Source: Pomphorhynchus laevis (Eukaryota > Acanthocephala > Palaeacanthocephala > Echinorhynchida > Pomphorhynchidae). From it: DNA of 64,000 nt. Both the position numbers and the translations under genes were made by a program. Below, in pieces: positions 12,601-21,720 of this stretch; within the stretch, counting starts at the first letter, position 1; each line of letters opens with the position of its first letter. The stretch spans positions 1 through 64,000 of the forward strand of contig WNNJ02001103.1 in assembly GCA_012934845.2 (NCBI GenBank), written 5' to 3'. The notes beneath the pieces are model-generated. The model did no database searches and was not told the origin of the DNA. It saw nothing but the letters and a program-made list of their open reading frames with translations.

Positions 12601-12713
12601 ATCAATCACTTAGTTAGATTATTTTAAATAATTGTTATTATTTATTTATTTCAGCTGCGAGTCTCGACAGATGGGAACGACTTGATAATTTGCTTGATGC
12701 CAATAAGAATTAA
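3654..12713 (+). CDS. SEH1: SEH1 homolog, WD40 nucleoporin / GATOR2 subunit, 7 exons
   Basis: SEH1 is a seven-bladed WD40 protein of the nuclear pore Y-complex (Nup107-160) and of the GATOR2 complex upstream of TORC1. Exons: 3654-3785, 6217-6279, 9413-9993, 10044-10193, 10239-10299, 12455-12533, 12655-12713. All introns are GT-AG and phases match throughout, giving 374 codons plus stop against about 360 in human. Family landmarks include [40 protein letters not shown] with [26 protein letters not shown] and, near the end, RWNVTG before the last blade. Three introns of 2.2-3.1 kb are filled with repeats; three short ones are 45, 50 and 121 nt. The segment joining exons 3 and 4 (around [10 protein letters not shown]) is weakly conserved. 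The first ATG could be further upstream if a 5' exon exists, but the 3654 start gives a family-like N terminus. No breaks were seen, so it is probably functional. Confidence 0.9.
3786..6216 (+). other. SEH1 intron 1, AT-rich, no gene
   Basis: Donor GTAAGT at 3786, acceptor ATTTAG at 6216. Mostly AT-rich simple sequence, notably (AATTAATATT)-like runs at 4310-4510. A 43-bp tandem duplication around CTAATGTTGATAG lies at 4093-4177. No coding potential was recognised. Confidence 0.75.
4093..4177 (+). repeat. 43-bp tandem duplication
   Basis: Two adjacent copies of a block starting CTAATGTTGATAGATTTTT and ending GAAAGGCTGTTATG, differing at one base. No function is inferred. Confidence 0.85.
6430..7090 (+). 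repeat. Foldback/MITE-like family, copy 1
   Basis: Shares CCTATCTATAAACCAACA, GGTCCTTTTAATGTTGCC, ACTCGATTCGTCTG and the TTTGCAAATTTAATTGAAA-type arm with copies at 8.37, 57.76 and 60.1 kb. A second copy of the CTATCTACAAGCCAACAG block at about 6860 and a TGTGCGCAGTCATTGTTAC block near 7000 show that it is a composite or rearranged copy. The short open frames here are not genes. It lies in SEH1 intron 2. Confidence 0.65.
7597..7698 (+). repeat. 100-bp dispersed direct repeat, copy 1
   Basis: Almost identical (one substitution seen) to 10368-10468. It begins ACGTAAATCATTATTTTATG and includes CAACTGAGGGGACATGG. Both copies are in the same orientation in different introns of SEH1. Origin unknown. 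Confidence 0.88.
8366..8545 (+). repeat. Foldback/MITE-like family, copy 2 (partial)
   Basis: Contains GCACGCTGCTTTAATCCTATC, AAGCCAACA, CTACATTTCAGCATTG and CTGATCCAATA blocks of the family also found near 6.4, 57.9 and 60.1 kb. From about 7700 to 8360 and 8545 to 9412 the intron is AT-rich, with TATA-type simple repeats at 8030-8110, and nothing else supported. Confidence 0.55.
10368..10468 (+). repeat. 100-bp dispersed direct repeat, copy 2
   Basis: Second copy of the block at 7597-7698, here inside the 2.16-kb SEH1 intron 5 (10300-12454). Confidence 0.88.
10815..11015 (+). repeat. Diverged single copy of the hammerhead satellite
   Basis: Plus-strand equivalent of about 200 bp of the minus strand of the 443-bp satellite. 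It runs from AGAAGAGTTGGTAGTCAG through the ribozyme and AGGGTGTATGGAATTGGAT to GTGTGACCAATCAACTATT. Roughly 85-90% identical by eye, so it is older than the array at 1-1464. It sits in SEH1 intron 5. Confidence 0.85.
10838..10929 (+). ncRNA. Hammerhead ribozyme relic in SEH1 intron 5
   Basis: CUGACGA at 10844-10850, helix II GCCCG (10851-10855) opposite CGGAU (10880-10884, one pair lost), GAAAC at 10885-10889, helix III AACGGC/GCCGUU, and cleavage triplet GUC at 10921-10923. Compared with the satellite, the inner helix III pair changes from U-G to C-G, which keeps pairing. An extra CUGCCA/UGGCAG hairpin extends helix II. Helix II decay may reduce activity. Confidence 0.62.
11020..11225 (-). 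repeat. Penelope-like family 3' end, minus orientation
   Basis: Contains ATCAGCTAACTGAGTCTACG, the recurrent terminal block of the family, followed by the shared AT-rich tail ending in the GAACTGACTAATAAATAATAG motif. No coding part remains here. Confidence 0.6.
11283..11450. repeat. Inverted pair of hammerhead-like GAUC-stem motifs
   Basis: On the minus strand CUUGAUAAAGAUCCUAGUG is followed by AGGAUCGAAACGUUGUC. On the plus strand GUCUGAUCCUUGUG is followed by AGGAUCGAAACGUGGUC. Both keep a GAUCC/GGAUC stem, GAAAC and a terminal GUC, like helix II and the core of hammerheads from Penelope-like elements. Both lack an intact CUGAUGA core, so they look like relics. 11460-12454 otherwise holds a somewhat GC-richer unassigned patch (11470-11700) and no gene. 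Confidence 0.5.
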
Positions 12714-12839
12714 CTCACGAGCAGCTGTACGTTTGTTTTGAAAGTAAACTCTTTTGAATTGTTCATTAACTAATAACTAAAATACGCACGTTCTCTTATT
12801 TTGCTTATTCTCTTATAAAGTTTGACGGTAAAAAATGTT

Positions 12840-14070
12840 TGACTTAAAGAATTATATAATTTCTGTAGAATTTACGGATTTTAAGAATGGTAAATTTGAA
12901 TTTTATTTGGAAAAGGCCATGATAATAATTGTAACAAATTCGAATAATTCAAGCGCATGTGGTTCAGGATTAATAACTAAACATGCTGCCGTTTGGCCTA
13001 TCATAAGATAATTTTCAAATCGTAATTTCAGCAGGTTCCACAATTATCTAGTTATATATTTATCCCGTAATTATGCTTATCTATCACTAGGCGAATTGAT
13101 ACGGTTATACTATCAGTAGTACGCAAGGGAAGATATTAAACTGCAATATAAATGTTCGATTTAAAATCAATTGTACGACAAATTGCTTAAATTCAACTTA
13201 ATCTCCTCCACAGACATAGTAGGAATTAATGGTTTACATATTAACAATATGTAAATATTGTTAATATTGTAGATTGGAGAAGTAAGATTATAAAGAGAGG
13301 AAGATTTCCGCCTCAGCTTCTTTACTTCTTTGATAGCGAAGGTAATTTGTTCTAGTAATTATCTGAAAAAGGAAAGAAATGATATGATCCGTAGTAGTCT
13401 ATTAAGTAGTGGATTTCCTACTTGGACTATTAAAAGGTTTTATTTCAAATAAAACAGTGTTAAGACTAGACTTACAGGACCTCAACTAGAGACAAAATAT
13501 ATGGATGTACCATATATTGATGATAGATAGAACACTAAAATAGATAAACATATAAAATGTTCTATTGCAACATTCCTTTAATTAATAATTAATTATTAAT
13601 TATAAATTAATTAATTATTAATAATTAATAATTATTTAATTAATCATTCCTTGAACAATTAGTATAAAATAGAGTTTAATAGGAGTAATTTGATTTCGAT
13701 AGAGAATAACGTTCTTGATCGTAAAATCAAAGAAGAATTTTTTATACAAAACAGTCATAATAAATCAATGCTTTGTAATATACCCGATATTGATTTAATA
13801 ACAAATATTTTGGAAGTGCAGTTTGTAGTTTATTCATTATTTAAAATTATTTACTGTTTATTAATCAATTCTGCAATTAATGTTGTGAATTTCAGTTTGA
13901 CATTCACTCTCTCTTTTGATCAGTTACTAAAGATGAAATTTAAAAATGTTTTTTTTGTGTTACCAACTTATTTTGTAAGTCGGCAATTAATACAACCGTT
14001 AATTAATCGAAAATATTTCTATTTATTTCTAAAATACTATTTATTTCCAAGTAGCTTGCCCAGTTTCTAA
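12840..14070 (+). pseudogene. Unrecognised coding debris downstream of SEH1
   Basis: Two open pieces lie on the plus strand: about 12838-13010 (starts MFDLKNYIISVEFTDFKNG) and 13690-14070 (starts ISIENNVLDRKIKEEFF, contains NIPDIDLI). The order and spacing are faintly reminiscent of the connector and lever regions of MutS homologs, but similarity is too weak to claim. The second piece ends in a run of hydrophobic, intron-like sequence. Stops and frame changes separate the pieces. It could be a decayed gene copy or chance open frames. 14070-14783 shows no gene. Confidence 0.2.
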
Positions 14071-14783
14071 GTTTCTCTAAATTTCTCTATAGCTCGCTCA
14101 GTGAATCGATCAAAAATTAGTGTATCAGTAAAAATAATTATACATTTCCTTTTGTAAATTACTGATCAAAAAATGTATAGACTTTAATATAGACTATAGA
14201 TAATATATACTTAATTACTCCATCAATGTGATCACTGCTAATTACCCAATATAATAAGCGTCTACGTTAATTATACAACTGTATGTTATATAATTCTTGT
14301 TACGCACATGTCACTGTGAACATTTGAAATAGTCTCGTTTCTAATTGTTCTTTCTATCCATGTATTTACAATGACAGGCACATTTGGGTTTACTAAACTA
14401 TATTGACGCTTAGCGAGGCCGAAATTATCCTGCCCCAATTATTAGATGAGTGTACGTTAAATGTCGATTGATACCGCATTATCATTATTTTTACTTTAAA
14501 TCTAGCTTTGTCTTTGAGAGTTCTCAGCACGTGAATGAAGTTTTATACAGCCTCCGCTCATTGTGATCGCTGTGCTCATCACTCATTTGTTGGTGTTCCT
14601 CTCACATATACAGCATAATCTATCACTGTGGGATTATCATTTTCCAGAACAATGAGTAATTTACGGGCAATTAGTAACATTTGCCAAAATAAGCTATTAT
14701 GTAAATGAAAATAATAATTTAGAAAAATTTAAAAGCTGAAATATTATTTAGCAAAACCGCGAGGATTTGGAACTTTCTAGAAT

Positions 14784-17107
14784 TCATTCTATTTCTACTT
14801 TTATAGCCGATGTTATCTTTAAAATTGATTTTGACTCATAGTTTAGTAGCACGACTTTCCACAGGAAAAAAGCTGCCAAAATAGAAGTTATTGGCTGGAT
14901 GATTGTAAACTTAAGCCAGTTTTCAGCATAGCGTTTAAGCAATGATAACATTATTGCCAAAATGATCATAATGATAGCAACTACTATATTGAATCGTTTT
15001 GCCTTATTTATTTGCTCCAACCGTCTTGAAAGCAATGTCGAAACTTCACTTAGCAATGTTATAGATTCCCTGTCCTTTAATTTTTCACTGATATTTTCCG
15101 ATACAACGCCATTTTGCTGTAGTTCGCTGTGTGTAGATATAACTTTAAAGCATGCAAAAAGACCCTCGTGGTCTGATAAATTCATGAGCTGACCTTTTGT
15201 TTGTAAAATCTTGCCCATTGTGCAAAAGCATTGTTCGACTTCCAGTTCATAGGCATTTGCACTACCCCTGCTGCTAGCCTGTATTGAACAACAACCTAAC
15301 TTTCTGAAAAATATATGATCAATCTGTTGTGGATTTGTTTTATGGCTTGAAAATGAATTTACCTTCGAATTTGATGTACCCCCGGGAACGTTCCAGTTTG
15401 ACATAATATATTTACGATTTTCTCACTTATAAGTTACATTTTATTTAAATCAAAACTCATCTCATCAAAGCTAATATTTAACAGCTTCTCTAATAACGAA
15501 CATTTTCAATAGGAGATCTTTTCATACTCACTTTTCAATTCTAATACTCATTTAATGTATTAAAATACACTCTCTTGTATATTCTATATTTTCTAGGATC
15601 CGCTTAGTGGCCATTGAGCGAATTCTGTATTATGTATATAATTAACGTAGTTTGTATCTCTTATATCTACAATTCGCGAATTGTGATATAATACAAGTTT
15701 AAATAGTGTTTGTTTGCTATATGATTGTTCACTACATAAATTCTACTTATAACACGTGTCCTCTTTAAAGTCTAAAATTTATGTGAATGCTTGTATTTTT
15801 AACTTAGAAGTCTAAATATTATTCAAAACGTTTCGACCAGTAAAAAATAGGCTTCTTCAGTTGTTGTCAAGTTATAAGCTGGCATGTGTGTCAAGGTGTG
15901 TGGAATTAAGTCTAGAAAGGGTTGTATCATATGTGGTAGCGAATGACAAATACTAATATATCAAGTTATAAGCTGGCATGTGAGTCAAAGTGTATGGAAT
16001 TGACTCTGCAAATGATTGTATAACTAGTGGTAGCGAACGAAAAATACTAATTTACCAAGTTAAGTTTCTTCAGTTATTGTTAAATTCAAAATTTAAGGAA
16101 AACTAAAATTTGAGTTAAGGTATATGGAATTTAGTTTAGAAAGAATTGAATCATAGTATATTTCAAATACGATGCCACCGAGTGTGGCGCTGCAAATACT
16201 TAAAAATACTTATATTTGAACACTGTATTAACAAATGTATAAATGCGTGGTGAACGAAACAATACCAACATGCTGGATTGTCACCTGATATGTTGTCATT
16301 CAGGGGTTATGTGGTCGAAATCACGGAGGGAGGATATCGCAGCTGGTCTCTAATGGGAAATCACCTCGTGTGATGTAGAAAAACATCACATATTTCGAGC
16401 CAATGAAAATATTATTGATTAGTAAGAAAGTATATTGTGCAAACTGGAAATTTCCTAAATCCATTCGAATCACTAGCTTCGTCAATTGTTGACTTATCTT
16501 GTCTTTCTGTGTAAGCGTGTATCAGTCCAGACAATTTTACAATTAGCTTATAGCCCAATTCGTTGGACTGAAAATTCAAATCGCCAACGACCATAACAGG
16601 TTCCGATGCAGAGCTTGTATTTCTAATAAACTGCACTAGCTCGTACGCTTGTGCTAGCCTGTGATCATCATAGTTACGATCACCATTGTAGTCTGCGTGT
16701 AAATGAGTTACATAAAATTTTAAACTATAAGTAGGGGTAATTTGAAGTCTACACATTCCGACTGACTTTCCAGCATACCAGTCACCATGCCAGATTTTGT
16801 ATGGGTATCCATTAAGTGTGAATGCGTGGTCATACACTTGGGATATTGGGAATACGGAAAACACGCAGCATCCACTACCTACAAGTCCGCTGTGAAAGTA
16901 ATGTGCGTAAATATATCGTGACTTTAGTGTATCTCTAATGCGGATGAAATCTGAATACATCCAGACTTCTTGCAGAGCGACAATGTCGAATTGTTTTCGA
17001 ATTAATTCTTCACCAATTTTAATAAGACGTTCATTCTTTTTCTTCGCAATTATCGGTATACCCCATACATTAAATGTGAGTACCTTGATATTGAAGCAAT
17101 CAGACAT
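14784..17107 (-). CDS. SMPD2: Neutral sphingomyelinase (SMPD2-like)
   Basis: Hydrolyses sphingomyelin to ceramide and phosphocholine; family members are Mg-dependent DNase I-fold enzymes anchored by C-terminal membrane helices. The N-terminal exon begins at ATG 17107 and reads to about 16450. It shows FNVWGIP (Asn13), ALQEVW (Glu47, metal ligand), HLHADY and VVGDLN. The C-terminal exon covers about 15410-14784 and shows QQIDHIFF (the RIDY-type motif), NLSDHEGLFA (catalytic SDHE) and two hydrophobic helices, VVAIIMIILAIMLSLL and ITSILAAFFLWKVVLL, before the stop at 14784. The parts lie in correct order on the same strand, and a repeat-filled intron of about 1 kb must join them. I could not fix the donor and acceptor: the donor is probably within 16450-16500, and the acceptor near 15420 lacks a good pyrimidine tract. 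All family landmarks are present, so the gene is probably functional. Confidence 0.85.
15822..15875 (-). ncRNA. Penelope-type hammerhead-like relic
   Basis: Read on the minus strand: CUGAAGA, then AGCC and GGU flanking a U-rich loop, then CGAAACGUUUUG. This matches the CUGANGA / helix II / GAAAC order of hammerheads, but no convincing cleavage triplet follows. It is in the SMPD2-like intron. A similar GCTCGAAACGTTTTAAAAT motif occurs on the plus strand at about 12072-12090. Confidence 0.4.
15868..16160 (+). repeat. 94-bp tandem repeat in the SMPD2-like intron
   Basis: CAAGTTATAAGCTGGCATGTG occurs at 15868 and 15962 (period 94). A diverged third unit starts near 16058. Each unit contains a TATGGAATT-type block followed by GTGGTAGCGAA(C/T)GA. 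It is adjacent to the hammerhead-like relic and may belong to the same element. Confidence 0.75.
16285..16378 (+). repeat. Old relative of the hammerhead satellite tail
   Basis: TCAGGGGTTATGTGG, GATATCGCAGCTGGTCTC, AATGGGAAATCACCTCG and TGTGATGTAG align in order with the segment downstream of the satellite cleavage site. Identity is low and no ribozyme core is seen upstream; only a GAAAC and a short CAA/UUG pairing remain. It marks an older member of the family. Confidence 0.5.
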
Positions 17108-17399
17108 TTTTTGCTTTCACTTATGAGTTTCAGATCAGTTTAACATATTTAAGCGTTTCTAAAATCACTAAAGAAACAAGTAAATTATTCTAATAAGATG
17201 GTACAATTAGATAATCACAACTGTAGTTATTTACGTTTTAGTTTTTCACAAACGATGTATAAGAAAAAGGATCACGCTATTAAGCTATTGAGAAGATCTA
17301 AACTATTGATTATAAGCAATACCGATAAAGTTCTTAATTTATCAGAATTTTTGTTTGAAAATTATTATATTATTTTTAATTTCATATAATTATAATATT

Positions 17400-18281
17400 A
17401 AAAATAAAAAAGTTTAATCAAAATTGAATAATTAAATATTAAATAATTATAAATAATAAATGATTGTTATATAAAATTTTATATCATTTATATAAAGTTA
17501 TTTATTATAACCTTTAATATTTTTAAATCAAAGGTCATTTTCAGCCTTGAATAAAAAAACCGTTTTATTTTTTCTGTTATATTTTAAAGGAGATTGACGT
17601 TTCATACAAAATTGATAACTTATTTATCAAAATTTATAATTTAAATTTAAAATAAAGTCAGTTTTTATGAATTGACTAATAAACAACATACGATGTATCA
17701 TAATAAGGATCACAACTGTCATTATTTACGTTTTCAGGAGAAACTGCTTGGTTATTAGGTTTCGACCAAACATAGCAGCGGGACGAAATGCATGCTAATG
17801 ACGCATTTAGTCACTTATGCACGTGTCGTTTTCTGATGAAATATGATTATCAAGTATCTTATTCTAATACAAAGTATAATATTTTTTATCCATCCATAAA
17901 AATTTTCTGCTTAAGAGTTTAAATTTATTTTTAATATTATTGTGTTGATTTATATATTTTACTATTTTCTGCTTGATGTTATTTTTATAGTAACCTAGTT
18001 TAAAATATGTATCTATTAAATTATTTAAATGATTTTGAAGAAAGCCAATATCATTACATATTGTTGCAATTCTTAAAATTTCATTATTTAATGTATTATT
18101 ATTAATTATTATCAGGTTTCCTCGACCTAATATGTGCTAATGACGTATTTCCTCCGATAAAATTTGATTATCTAGTGTATCTTATTATATATAGTATATT
18201 TAATATTCATTCTATAAAGATGTTTGCTTAAAAGTAAAATTTATTTTTTATAATATTTTGTTGATTTATATGTGGTAAATC
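17400..18281 (-). pseudogene. Penelope-like 3' fragments, minus orientation
   Basis: 17400-17720 is the shared AT-rich 3' tail. 17740-17830 holds the structured 3' region (GGTTTCGACC, CATAGCAGCGGGACG and a GCATGCTAATGACGCATTT hairpin). 17930-18110 is the C-terminal RT segment, read on the minus strand as IATICNDIGFLQNHLNNLID-type sequence. A second partial 3' region follows at 18110-18270. The Merlin-like transposon begins immediately after. The open frame at 17198-17389 is not recognised and is probably spurious. Confidence 0.65.
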
Positions 18282-18289
18282 GAATATTT
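18282..18289. other. Left target-site duplication GAATATTT
   Basis: Exact 8-bp match to 19537-19544, directly outside the left terminal inverted repeat. Confidence 0.88.
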
Positions 18290-19536
18290 GGTTCTTTATG
18301 GGTTTATGCCGTTTTTGACATTTCATGCCGTTTTTTGAAAAATTATAATACCACCCCCTTAGATGAGAATATCGACAACAATAATCGATTTTGAGGAAGA
18401 TGAGGGATCAATAAGATCTGCTGATGATATCTTACAGATGGATTTTTACAATACAAGGTTCAAACCTATGTTTGAAGGTACAAAACAGGAAATATTGCAA
18501 AATATGGTGTCTTTGGGGCTGATAAATAATTCAAGAGCGTGTAGTTGTGGGATCAGTATGACTTTGATCAAAAAGGAGGGTGCCATAGATGGATATATAT
18601 GGGTATGCAAAACTTCATCTCATAGAAAAGAATTGTCTGTGAGGCATGAGTCTTTTTACAGAATTTAAAAAAAATCCGTTGAGGATATCTTTCAGTTTTT
18701 ATATTTGTGGGCCAAGGAAGATATGCAAAACTCCATTTATTATTTTATGAAACTTAATAAAAAGACTGTTTCATAATAGTGTTTAATGTGTAGAGTCGTG
18801 TGGCAGGAGGCCCTTTGTGATTCTAATACAAGATTTGGATGTATAAATACTAATGGCTCGCCTAAAGTGGTAAAGATAGACGAGTCTTTATTTTTTAAAC
18901 GGAAGTATAATGTAGGCCGCCATGTAGATTTTTAATGGGTTTTTGGTCTCATAGAAAGAGGAACAAGAGAATGTATTCTTGTTCCGGTGCCAGATAAAAG
19001 TGATTCGACTTTTAATACATATTATATAAACCTTTATAGCTCCGGGGACATAATAAGAAGTGATAAGTGGAGGTCGTATGCCCGACTTGGAGATAGTGGT
19101 GACTTTGAACATAAGTGTTAACCACTCTTATAATTTTGTTTCCCCAGCAGATCCTATGGTTCATACCCAGAACATAAAGAATTTATGGCTTCACATCAAA
19201 AAGAAGTTGAAGTCACAATATTAGACTAATAGAAAGATGTTGGAAGGTTACCTGGTTGAATTCATGTTTAAAAAAGAAGAATCCTATTAAGAGAAAAAGG
19301 TTCAATCATCTTTTAATATTGTGGTATGTATGATTAAATAAGCTTTCTAATTTAAATTTGTGTTTTTTTGTGTGTTTTTCTTTATATTATTTATTTATAT
19401 TTATTTTGTGTTTTTCTTTATATTATTTATTTATATTATTATATTTCTTTATACATTTTATTTTTTGTTCTTCTCTTTTTATAATTTTTCAAAAACGGCA
19501 TGAAATATCAAAAACGGCATGAAACCATAAAGAACC
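18290..19536 (+). mobile_element. Merlin-like DNA transposon, 1247 bp
   Basis: Terminal inverted repeats of about 55 bp start GGTTCTTTATGG at 18290 and end CCATAAAGAACC at 19536. Each TIR contains ATGCCGTTTTTGA twice in tandem. An exact 8-bp duplication (GAATATTT) flanks the element. The inside encodes an ISXO2/IS1595-type transposase, which together with an 8-bp TSD is the signature of the Merlin superfamily. Left flanking sequence is Penelope-like family DNA, so this is a nested and relatively late insertion. Confidence 0.88.
18363..19190 (+). pseudogene. Broken ISXO2-like (Merlin) transposase
   Basis: N-terminal part 18363-18668 has a zinc-ribbon-like ACSCGISMTL and an IDGYIWVCKTSSHRKELSVR block typical of these proteins. 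After several stops, the DDE region resumes near 18867 in the same frame: KIDESLFFKRKYNVGR (first Asp), a stop at the residue before WVFG, LVPVPDKS, RSDKW (second Asp). A frameshift near 19118 follows, then VNHSYNFV and HTQNIKNLW. In related proteins the last block carries the catalytic Glu; here that position appears to be Lys, an apparent G-to-A change. It cannot encode active transposase. Confidence 0.82.
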
Positions 19537-19539
19537 GAA

Positions 19540-20340
19540 TATTTTAATAAATAACTAAATAATAAAACATTATTATATAAGATTTTATATAATTTATATC
19601 AATTTTTAGCAATTTCTGTTCTAATTTGAATAGAAAAACGATAAATTCACGAAAAAGAGAAAAATTCGCACTTGCATTTAAGATACTCGAAGACAATTGC
19701 GTATCCAGCATGCGTAGTTATGAGGAGTGCTGATAATGTAGATAATCCGATCAGCTAACTGAATCTACGAATATAAATGTGTTCATAACTGTTTAAAAAC
19801 TAAATAAAAATTATATAAATCTAAACAATATAAATATATGAAATATATGTTTCGATACATTGATGATATATGTGTATTTAACTCAAGCAATTTTAATTCA
19901 ATACGCGAACAAATTTATCCAGATAGCCTTATTCTTAATAAAATCAATATTAATGATAAAGAAGGTGTATATATGGATATGAACATTAAATTAACAAATA
20001 TTAAAACTACTTTTAATTTATATCGTAAAGATGACATATTTAAATTTACAAGAAACATATTTTTGCATGAGCATTCATGCATACCATATAATATAAAATA
20101 TAATGCATTAAATAATGAAATTTTAAGAATTGCAAAAATATGTAATGATATTGACTTTCTTCAAAATCATTAAAATAATTTAATAGATACATATTTTAAA
20201 CCAGGTCACTATACAAATAACATCAAGCAGAAAATAATAAAATATACTAATTAATAAAGTATTATTAGAAATAAATTTAAAATCCCAAATGGAAATTTTT
20301 TATGGATAGATAATAAATAATATACTTTGTATTAGACTAG
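19540..20340 (+). pseudogene. Penelope-like RT fragment, copy B
   Basis: Open from 19838 to 20173. It carries MFRYIDDICVF (motif C), a downstream GVYMDMNIKL block and CIPYNIKYNALNNEILRIA. It lacks the PMG-containing motif B part, so it is 5'-truncated. Upstream, 19700-19770 has the recurrent AGGAGTGCTGATAATGTAG and terminal GATCAGCTAACTGAAT blocks. Confidence 0.75.
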
Positions 20341-20354
20341 GATAATAGATCATC

Positions 20355-20660
20355 ATATAAGCTTTATAGAATATGAATTTGTTCATAACTGTGTAAAAAC
20401 TAAATCTAAGCAATATAAATATATGAAATATATGTTTCGATACATTGATGATATATGTGTATTTAATTCTAATAAGTTTTATTCAATTAGTAAACAAATT
20501 TATCCAGGTAGCCTTATTCTTTATAAAATCAATATTGATGATAAAGAAGGTGTATATCTAGATATGAACATTAAATTAATATCAATTAAAACTACTTTTA
20601 ATTTATATCGTAAATATAATTATTTAAAGACAAAATTAATTTATCAATGTCACAAAATCC
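20355..20660 (+). pseudogene. Penelope-like RT fragment, copy C
   Basis: Restarts the same RT segment (FIEYEFVHNCVKTKSKQY at 20368, then the RYIDDI motif at about 20433) and breaks off after LYRKYN near 20620. A short unassigned stretch (20640-20850) separates it from copy D. Confidence 0.72.
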
Positions 20661-20852
20661 TGATTATCTAACGTCAAACAATTCACGATCGAAAGTTCTC
20701 GATCTGTTGGATACATTTTTGGACGAAAACAATAACCAAAAGCGTTTTAATTTGTGAAAATGTAAGTTCAACCATCTATCAAATCAATAAGATAGCAATC
20801 AAAGATGACATCTTAATCAAAGAGTGTACGTTATTTGTGCGTCATTTGAGTA

Positions 20853-21478
20853 GTGACATTTTTATTTAGACAAATAAAAGGTGTTCCAATGGGAGGTAAT
20901 AGTAGCCTAATTATAGCTGACTTGTTTTTAAGCTTTATAGAATATGAATTTGTTCATAACTGTGTAAAAACTAAATCTAAACAATATAAATATATGAAAT
21001 ATACGTTTCGATACATTGATGATATATGTGTATTTAATTCTAATAATTTTTATTCAATTAGTGAGCACATTTATCCAGGTAGCCTTATTCTTAATAAAAC
21101 CAATATTAATGATAAAGAAAATGTATATCTAGATATGAACATTAAATTAACATTAACTAAAACTACTATTAATTTATATCGTAAAGATGACATATTTAAA
21201 TTTACAAGAAACATTTTTGCATGATCATTCATGCATACCATATAATATAAAATATAATACATTAAATAATGAAATTTTAAGAATTGCAACAATATGTAAT
21301 GATATTGGCTTTCTTCAAAATCATTTAAATAATTTAATAGATACATATTTTAAACTAAGATGCCATAAAAATAAAATCAAACAGAAAAGAGTAAAATATA
21401 TAAATCAACACAATAATATAAAGAATAAATTTAAACTCTTAAGTCTTAGTATTATTTGTATTAGAATAAGATACTAGA
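20853..21478 (+). pseudogene. Penelope-like RT fragment, copy D
   Basis: Begins FRQIKGVPMGGNSS (motif B), IADLFLSFIEYEF, then RYIDDICVF (motif C) and the LDMNIKL block. A one-base frameshift near 21213 follows, then CIPYNIKYNTLNNEILRI to about 21477. Three fragments B-D in a row on the same strand suggest tandem or repeated 5'-truncated insertions, which are common for Penelope-like elements. Confidence 0.78.
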
Positions 21479-21480
21479 TA

Positions 21481-21720
21481 GTTTTATCAGAGGAAATACA
21501 TCATTAGCATGTATTTGGCCCCGCTGCTATGTTGGGTAGAGGAGTTAGGGGCCGAAACCTGATAGCATAGCAGTTCCTCCTGATGACCTCTAATTCCTTA
21601 TTCTGATACAACGTCTGTTATTTATTAGTCAATTCATAAAAATTTGACTTTTATCAGTTAGCTGATTTGATTTGTATTAAATTTTAATTTGTTATTTTAA
21701 CTTGATATAAATGGGCCTCT
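21481..21720 (+). ncRNA. Structured 3' region of the Penelope-like family (best copy)
   Basis: Hairpin AAATACAT (21494-21501) with ATGTATTT (21509-21516) is followed at once by an interleaved pairing: GGCCCC (21517-21522) with GGGGCC (21548-21553), and CTGCTATG (21524-21531) with CATAGCAG (21566-21573). Interleaving makes an H-type pseudoknot. GAAACC follows the first stem and CTGATGA lies at 21580. The block recurs at 2.9, 17.7, 40.6, 45.7 (minus), 47.6, 47.9 and 50.3 kb. Possible roles, all inferred: RT recognition or a permuted ribozyme-like fold. Confidence 0.5.

Noticed and set aside
13690-14070. MutS homolog (MSH2-like) gene
   Set aside because: Only faint order similarity in two segments, no ATPase domain nearby; kept as unrecognised debris.
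14962-15192. Plus-strand frame opposite the SMPD2-like C-terminal exon
   Set aside because: Shadow of the real minus-strand exon with SDHE and TM helices.
15305-15365. A short intron (GTAAAT to TTTTTCAG, minus strand) within the SMPD2-like C-terminal exon
   Set aside because: Splice-like ends are present, but the stretch is open and encodes QQIDHIFF, a conserved family motif, so it is treated as coding.
21500-21600. HDV-like ribozyme in the Penelope-like 3' region
   Set aside because: The order of two interleaved stems and a leading GG fits superficially, but there is no P3 hairpin or UCCUCGC-type L3, and P2 would not abut the J4/2-like CCUGA.
21548-21600. Permuted (type II) hammerhead using GAAAC ... 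CTGATGA
   Set aside because: No helix III/cleavage triplet can be drawn between them, and helix II would have CC unpaired next to GAAA.
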